Source: a virus. From it: a stretch of DNA of 33,915 nucleotides. Position 1 is the stretch's first letter; each line of letters starts with the position of its first letter. The stretch lies in IMG/VR virus record IMGVR_UViG_3300032325_000396, positions 1 through 33,915 of that record; one strand, written 5' to 3'. Below, one piece after another: positions 30,611-33,915 of this stretch. The notes beneath the pieces were generated by a model. The model saw only the letters and a program-made list of their open reading frames with translations. It did not search any database and was not told the DNA's origin. Both the position numbers and the translations under genes were made by a program.

Positions 30611-31146
30611 TGGTAAACATTATTCCAATCAGTTACTTGCCAGTTGCTTCTCAGCCTTGGGGTAGAGAAATACAAAAAAGACTAGAGTCACTAGAGTCTA
30701 ACTTTTCTCTGCAAAAGACAAATACAAACACGGTTGATACACAGCTGCAATCATCCTATAAAAGGCTTGATGAGACGGTTAGAAGTCTCAGTGTAATTAG
30801 CGTAGACATTAGTGATGTTACCGCTTTGTCAAATCAAGCTATTTCGATTGCCAACAGCGCAATTGCTGGACTTAATAGTCTAGCAACTACTGGTAGTTCT
30901 TATCCTATTAACGCTGGTAACGTTACAAGCGGCACAATGGAGCAAGCTAGAATAGCTAACCTTACTTCAGACTTGGCTCTTAAGGCAAATTCCGCATCAC
31001 CTAGTATCACAGGAGTTACAAGTGTTGCAAATGCTACCACCGTGCCTTCTACCAACCCAACAGGTGGAGGATTTTTATACTCAGAAGGTGGCGCTTTAAA
31101 GTGGCGCGGATCTTCTGGAACTGTTACAGTAATTGCAATTGCATAA
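30610..31146 (+). CDS. Baseplate-attached tail fibre protein
   Basis: A 178-residue protein overlapping the hub gene by one base. The N-terminus (NIIPISYLPVASQPWGREI) resembles the N-terminus of the collagen fibre at 8377. Residues 22-95 are coiled coil (QKRLESLESNFSLQKTNTNT, then KRLDETVRSL). The C-terminal half is Ser/Ala/Thr-rich with ARIANLTSDLALKANSASPS and a final beta unit GGFLYSEGGALKWRGSSGTV, common at fibre ends. Likely trimeric. Confidence 0.75.
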   Translation: MVNIIPISYLPVASQPWGREIQKRLESLESNFSLQKTNTNTVDTQLQSSYKRLDETVRSLSVISVDISDVTALSNQAISIANSAIAGLNSLATTGSSYPINAGNVTSGTMEQARIANLTSDLALKANSASPSITGVTSVANATTVPSTNPTGGGFLYSEGGALKWRGSSGTVTVIAIA

Positions 31147-31158
31147 TAAAGAGTAAGG

Positions 31159-31164
31159 TATAAT
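31159..31164 (+). promoter_or_regulatory. -10 box fused to ribosome site
   Basis: AAGG-TATAAT-AAT lies seven bases before the ATG at 31171. The AAGG could serve as a ribosome site in readthrough transcripts, while transcripts starting at this box would be nearly leaderless. Confidence 0.45.
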
Positions 31165-31170
31165 AATATA

Positions 31171-31596
31171 ATGGCATCTACAAGCAAAGGCATTGTTTAC
31201 CCGACATCGGGTGACAACATCGCACCACTCGAGACTCACTTCGCATCACTAGCCCAAAGCGCTGACGAAGCTATAGGTGATGTTCAGACACTCGCTGAAG
31301 AAGTAGAAGCATCAGTAGAGACACTAAGAGATGACATTGGTGATATTCCTCAAGTCGGTGCGTTTGCATTTACTGGGCCATCTGCTGCAGCAACTCCGGT
31401 TGCTTTGACGATTACGCTTCCATCTGGGTACTTTAGTACGGCTCCTACTGTGGTCGCTACGGTTTCAGGTATAAATACCTCGAAAGCCTACTTCCCTGTG
31501 CTTCACAGCATTACTACAAGTCAGTTTCAGGTGAGAGTATGGACCACAAACGCCACTGCAAGCGAAAGCTTAACTTTACAATGGATCGCTAAGTAA
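31171..31596 (+). CDS. Tail fibre protein with H-type lectin-like domain
   Basis: A 141-residue protein. The N-terminus (STSKGIVYPTSGDNIAPLET) and the following coiled coil (ADEAIGDVQTLAEEVEASVE) are a known actinophage fibre anchor. The C-terminal 80 residues (VALTITLPSGYFSTAPTVVA, then FQVRVWTTNATASESLTLQW) have the strand pattern and final W-I-A of H-type lectins, which form sugar-binding trimers. It is probably a receptor-binding protein at the tail tip, separate from the fibre island. Confidence 0.7.
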   Translation: MASTSKGIVYPTSGDNIAPLETHFASLAQSADEAIGDVQTLAEEVEASVETLRDDIGDIPQVGAFAFTGPSAAATPVALTITLPSGYFSTAPTVVATVSGINTSKAYFPVLHSITTSQFQVRVWTTNATASESLTLQWIAK

Positions 31597-31604
31597 GGAA
31601 AATT

Positions 31605-32108
31605 ATGAGACTACCTTTTAATAAACCAATCCCTAAGATTAGCTATGGCTTTGGATGGCGATTTCATCCTATTGAGAAAATCCGAAAGCACCATAATGGG
31701 ATTGACTTTGCTGGCGCTTTGGGCACAGACATCTATGCTGTAGAAAACGGCAAAGTAATTTTTTCTGGACCCTCAAGTATTAAGAATTTAAACGGCGAGC
31801 CAGGTGGGGGTGGCTACATTATTAAGATTAGCCACAAGATCAACGGCTCATTCTATACTTCAACTTACATGCACCTTCTAAAAGGCTCGCTAAAAGTAAA
31901 GAAAGGCGAGCTTGTTATCGAGGGTCAGCCTATTGCAAAGCTTGGTAACACTGGTGCCTCAACTGGACCGCACTTACACTTTGAGATCCAGAAGGGTCGC
32001 ACTTACATCTGGAGTCTAACTGGCAAAAACTACGAAGAGCCACTAAGCTTTATTGATACTCAGCGTAAGCAGGACAGACTAAAGACAAAGGCTAAGGCAA
32101 AAAAGTGA
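31605..32108 (+). CDS. M23 family endolysin (LytM/lysostaphin-like)
   Basis: A 167-residue protein with AAGGAAAA upstream. It begins directly with the catalytic domain (SYGFGWRFHPI). Zn ligands are His30 and Asp34 (HNGID) and His125 (HLHFE); His90 (YMHL) and His123 are the other active-site histidines. It cleaves peptidoglycan crosslinks. There is no signal peptide and no recognisable wall-binding domain, only a Lys-rich tail (RLKTKAKAKK), so export must rely on the membrane proteins encoded next. Its stop overlaps the next GTG start. Confidence 0.9.
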   Translation: MRLPFNKPIPKISYGFGWRFHPIEKIRKHHNGIDFAGALGTDIYAVENGKVIFSGPSSIKNLNGEPGGGGYIIKISHKINGSFYTSTYMHLLKGSLKVKKGELVIEGQPIAKLGNTGASTGPHLHFEIQKGRTYIWSLTGKNYEEPLSFIDTQRKQDRLKTKAKAKK

Positions 32109-32383
32109 ACTGGCTAGACTCTGTATTTTTACTAAAAGATGAAAAGGATAAGGGCTCTGGACCGTCTTGGAAATTTAGACGCAAGCTAATCTTTGGTGCT
32201 TATAGAGTCGGCGTAGTTATGATTGTCTTTGGAATGTTTACATTCTTTTGGGATACTCAAGTGAGTGTGCAGCTAGTAATTGGCGGAGTTGCACTTATCT
32301 CAATTATTTTAACCGCCTACACGGCATCCGCTACAATAGAGGATGTAAACCTATGGAAACCTGGAGAAACTGATGATGTTTAA
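32105..32383 (+). CDS. Holin-like protein, two TM helices
   Basis: A 92-residue protein starting at GTG (32105), overlapping the endolysin stop by four bases (GTGA). A charged N-terminus precedes two hydrophobic segments at about 34-50 (VGVVMIVFGMFTFFW) and 55-73 (VQLVIGGVALISIILTAY), then an acidic tail. Size, topology and position beside the endolysin suggest a holin or antiholin. It overlaps the next gene by 11 bases. Confidence 0.65.
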   Translation: MNWLDSVFLLKDEKDKGSGPSWKFRRKLIFGAYRVGVVMIVFGMFTFFWDTQVSVQLVIGGVALISIILTAYTASATIEDVNLWKPGETDDV

Positions 32384-32579
32384 TTTGAGTAATATGTTTA
32401 ATTTTGAGCCACACGTACGCAAGCTAATTTATGGTGTTATTGCAGCACTGGTCCCACTACTTGTAGCATTTGGCGCAATATCTGATGAGGTTGGGCAGAC
32501 TGTTCTTAACGTAACAGCCGCAATTCTAACTATTAGCGGTTCAGTTCTTGCTATAAAGAACGTACCAGAAGAAAAGTAA
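32373..32579 (+). CDS. Holin-like protein, short, two TM segments
   Basis: A 68-residue protein; ATGs at 32373 and 32376 are both possible. Hydrophobic segments cover about 19-36 (LIYGVIAALVPLLVAFGA) and 42-62 (QTVLNVTAAILTISGSVLAI), ending with a charged VPEEK. This is a compact holin-like topology. It is the middle one of three overlapping or tightly spaced membrane protein genes. Confidence 0.65.
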   Translation: MMFNLSNMFNFEPHVRKLIYGVIAALVPLLVAFGAISDEVGQTVLNVTAAILTISGSVLAIKNVPEEK

Positions 32580-32583
32580 CACC

Positions 32584-32853
32584 ATGGCCGAAGATTACAC
32601 AGAAGTTCTAGTTGCCATTGGGCGCATTGAGGAAGGTATTAAATCAGTGCGAAGTTCTATTGAACGTTTAGAAAAAAAGTCAGACGCTCAAGACAACCAA
32701 ATTAAAGAGCTTAAGGATGATATGCAAGGCCTTGAGCTTGATGTGCAGAAGCTAGAAACTCAGCGTAGTCAGACCAAAGAAAACGTAGCTTTGTTATTTG
32801 CATTTGTTGCATTTGCAGCTACAGTAATTAACTTTATAATTAACAATATGTAA
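32584..32853 (+). CDS. XhlA-like coiled-coil membrane protein
   Basis: An 89-residue protein. Residues 5-65 form an amphipathic coiled coil (LVAIGRIEEGIKSVRSSIER, later DDMQGLELDVQKLE). A single C-terminal membrane segment (VALLFAFVAFAATVINFIINN) follows. This matches the haemolysin XhlA type, which acts with a holin and endolysin in PBSX-like lysis modules. It is the last gene before a strong bidirectional terminator. Confidence 0.7.
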   Translation: MAEDYTEVLVAIGRIEEGIKSVRSSIERLEKKSDAQDNQIKELKDDMQGLELDVQKLETQRSQTKENVALLFAFVAFAATVINFIINNM

Positions 32854-32868
32854 TTACCCGACAAGACT

Positions 32869-32905
32869 AAACCCCCGGCATTTCTGCTGGGGGTTTTAGT
32901 TTTTA
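32869..32905. terminator. Bidirectional terminator between convergent genes
   Basis: AAACCCCCGGCA (32869-32880) pairs with TGCTGGGGGTTT (32885-32896) with one G-U wobble around a four-base loop. TTTTAGTTTTT follows on the plus strand, and a T-rich TTTAGTCTTG follows on the minus strand. It ends the lysis operon and, overlapping the TAA at 32903, also the leftward gene. Confidence 0.9.
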
Positions 32906-33862
32906 ATAGGTCTTCATTTTTATTTTCTTTTTCTTTTTAGCTTCATCAAGATCAATGCTATTAACCCAAGACTTGCCTGCGTCTCCACCCCAAGCGTCCC
33001 ACGCAACCCTGCCTGGACTTGGGTAATTTTTTTCACCAGCAAAGAATCCGTTTGCACGTCGGTCCACAGTGTGTCGTGCAAAGTAAGACCGCATTCGAGC
33101 TACAGTGTCACGGCCTACAGTGCCACCGGAAGCAAGCTGAGACGCTCTGCGTCTTCCTACTGCAGTAAATCCACCACCAGCTTTGCCATCTGCAATCCAC
33201 TTAAGTGCTCGCTTAGCTGCACTGCTTACTCCAGTAGGAACTTTATAAGTCTCTGCTTCTGCAAACTTATTTGACTCCGCTAGGCTTGCAATTTTTGTAA
33301 GCGTAGAAAATTTGTGTCCAACCTTAGTATCAGTTGCGGCCCATCCATCGCCTGAACGCCTCCAAAGAGTTATCAATGCAGCTGGATCTTCTTTGGTGCC
33401 CTTGATTGTAAAACTAGAACCAGGAACATTAATGCTTCCGTTTCTTTCGATCCTGGTAATCTTTCCTCGCGCTGTTCCGCCCGAGCTACCCCAACGCACA
33501 AAGTCGCCGGTCTTAAGAGCTCCGGAAGCTGCTTCCATCATCGGCATGCCAAGGTCTACAAGACCAGGAGGAATAATCGCCAACCTACAAATTCCCTCTT
33601 CTTCAACCTGTGCATCAATTGCAGAGCATCCAAAGCTCTCTTCGGTTTCGACATGGAATACACAGTTGCCACACTTGACACCAATTTCTTTGTCTTCATT
33701 TTCAGAGGGCGGTAAGTAGTTAGGGTAAACAGTGCTACCCTCTGAACCAAACTTACCAAACTGTCCTACGATTTCAATCATTGCATCGGCAAGGGCCTTT
33801 TCGTCCCCCGAGATGTCAGCGTAGAGCTCTTGGTCTACTTCTTTAAGCTTCTTAACAGTCAT
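32903..33862 (-). CDS. Three-domain protein: Cys4 cluster, Tudor-like barrel, conserved helical module
   Basis: A 319-residue protein, reading leftward. The ATG at 33862 is preferred because AGAAGGTA lies nine bases upstream; the ATG at 33886 lacks a ribosome site. Residues 60-95 hold C64-x2-C67-x11-C79-x12-C92 (CGNCVFH, EEEGICRL), like small Fe-S (HiPIP-type) or zinc sites. Residues 117-192 (GDFVRWGSSGGTARGKITRI, later DPAALITLW and VGHKFSTLTKI) match the Tudor-like barrel called HVA1/DUF2945. Residues 208-304 (VGRRRASQLASGG, RMRSYFARH, SPGRVAWDAWGGDAGKSW) are a module I have seen in phage head-gene proteins. The basic tail is KKKKKIKMKTY. Overall function unknown. Confidence 0.75.
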   Translation of the reverse strand: MTVKKLKEVDQELYADISGDEKALADAMIEIVGQFGKFGSEGSTVYPNYLPPSENEDKEIGVKCGNCVFHVETEESFGCSAIDAQVEEEGICRLAIIPPGLVDLGMPMMEAASGALKTGDFVRWGSSGGTARGKITRIERNGSINVPGSSFTIKGTKEDPAALITLWRRSGDGWAATDTKVGHKFSTLTKIASLAESNKFAEAETYKVPTGVSSAAKRALKWIADGKAGGGFTAVGRRRASQLASGGTVGRDTVARMRSYFARHTVDRRANGFFAGEKNYPSPGRVAWDAWGGDAGKSWVNSIDLDEAKKKKKIKMKTY

Positions 33863-33897
33863 AAAACTATACCTTCTTTTAGACATAAACTATGCCA

Positions 33898-33906
33898 ATT
33901 ATATCA
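33898..33906 (-). promoter_or_regulatory. Extended -10 promoter of the leftward gene
   Basis: On the minus strand the sequence reads TGATATAAT, a perfect extended -10. Transcription would start near 33890, giving a leader of about 28 bases with a ribosome site before the ATG at 33862. This spacing is a further reason to prefer that start. Confidence 0.6.
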
Positions 33907-33915
33907 TTACCCATA

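Noticed and set aside
1-33915. tRNA genes, CRISPR arrays, insertion sequences, integrase or attachment sites
   Set aside because: None could be recognised by reading either strand. The repeats present are coding (collagen, glycine-rich) or hairpins, with no regular spacer-repeat pattern. Absence of tRNAs was judged without a covariance search.

Overview
The window is about 34 kb of a tailed double-stranded DNA phage genome with siphovirus morphology, or a close prophage or metagenomic relative. It contains most of the virion-structure and lysis half. Nothing in it indicates a plasmid or ordinary chromosome, and no integrase, tRNA, CRISPR array or insertion sequence was seen. Gene order and protein style (HTH small terminase, large terminase, portal, protease/scaffold, DUF2190-like decoration protein, HK97-fold capsid, G/GT chaperone, giant tape measure, then minor tail proteins) resemble phages of Actinobacteria. 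The base composition looks moderate (mid-40s % GC by eye) and there is no mycolylarabinogalactan esterase gene. I therefore infer a low-to-mid GC, non-mycolate actinobacterial host, for example an uncultured aquatic lineage. That host call is an inference with low certainty.

Layout. (1) 1-1287: the tail of an upstream operon, with a partial ORF, two small unknown genes and a DUF669-like putative ssDNA-binding protein, closed by a strong terminator. Two covarying stem-loops punctuate this stretch. (2) 1288-7613: the packaging and head module, i.e. a small coiled-coil protein, terminase small and large subunits, portal, capsid maturation protease with a nested scaffold start, decoration protein and major capsid protein, closed by a terminator. 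(3) 7616-16379: an adsorption island placed between head and connector genes. It holds an exported NlpC/P60 peptidase and about 13 fibre or receptor-binding genes (collagen-like, LamG-like, Mtd N-domain-like, glycine-rich and small beta-sandwich proteins) arranged as three iterated cassettes, each with its own extended -10 box. (4) 16395-19687: connectors, neck, tail terminator and major tail tube protein, followed by another stem-loop. (5) 19720-28101: tail assembly chaperones joined by a -1 frameshift at T_TTT_TTA, then a 2439-residue tape measure protein. (6) 28101-31596: distal tail and baseplate proteins and two more fibre proteins. (7) 31605-32853: lysis module, with an M23 endopeptidase and three small membrane proteins, closed by a bidirectional terminator. 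(8) 32903-33906: a leftward gene for a three-part protein with its own promoter.

The genes build a capsid, a very long flexible tail (about 360 nm by the usual 1.5 Angstrom per residue rule) and an unusually rich set of fibres. The most unexpected feature is a block of about 300 residues inside the tape measure protein, set off by flexible linkers. It carries DnaQ/RNase T-like (DEDDh) exonuclease signatures: Exo I Asp-Thr-Glu and Exo III His-x-Ala-x-x-Asp, with a degraded Exo II. Other points worth a second look are the paired covarying hairpins, the promoter-led fibre cassettes, an N-terminal motif shared by two distant fibre genes, and the leftward protein combining a Cys4 cluster, a Tudor-like barrel and a conserved helical module.
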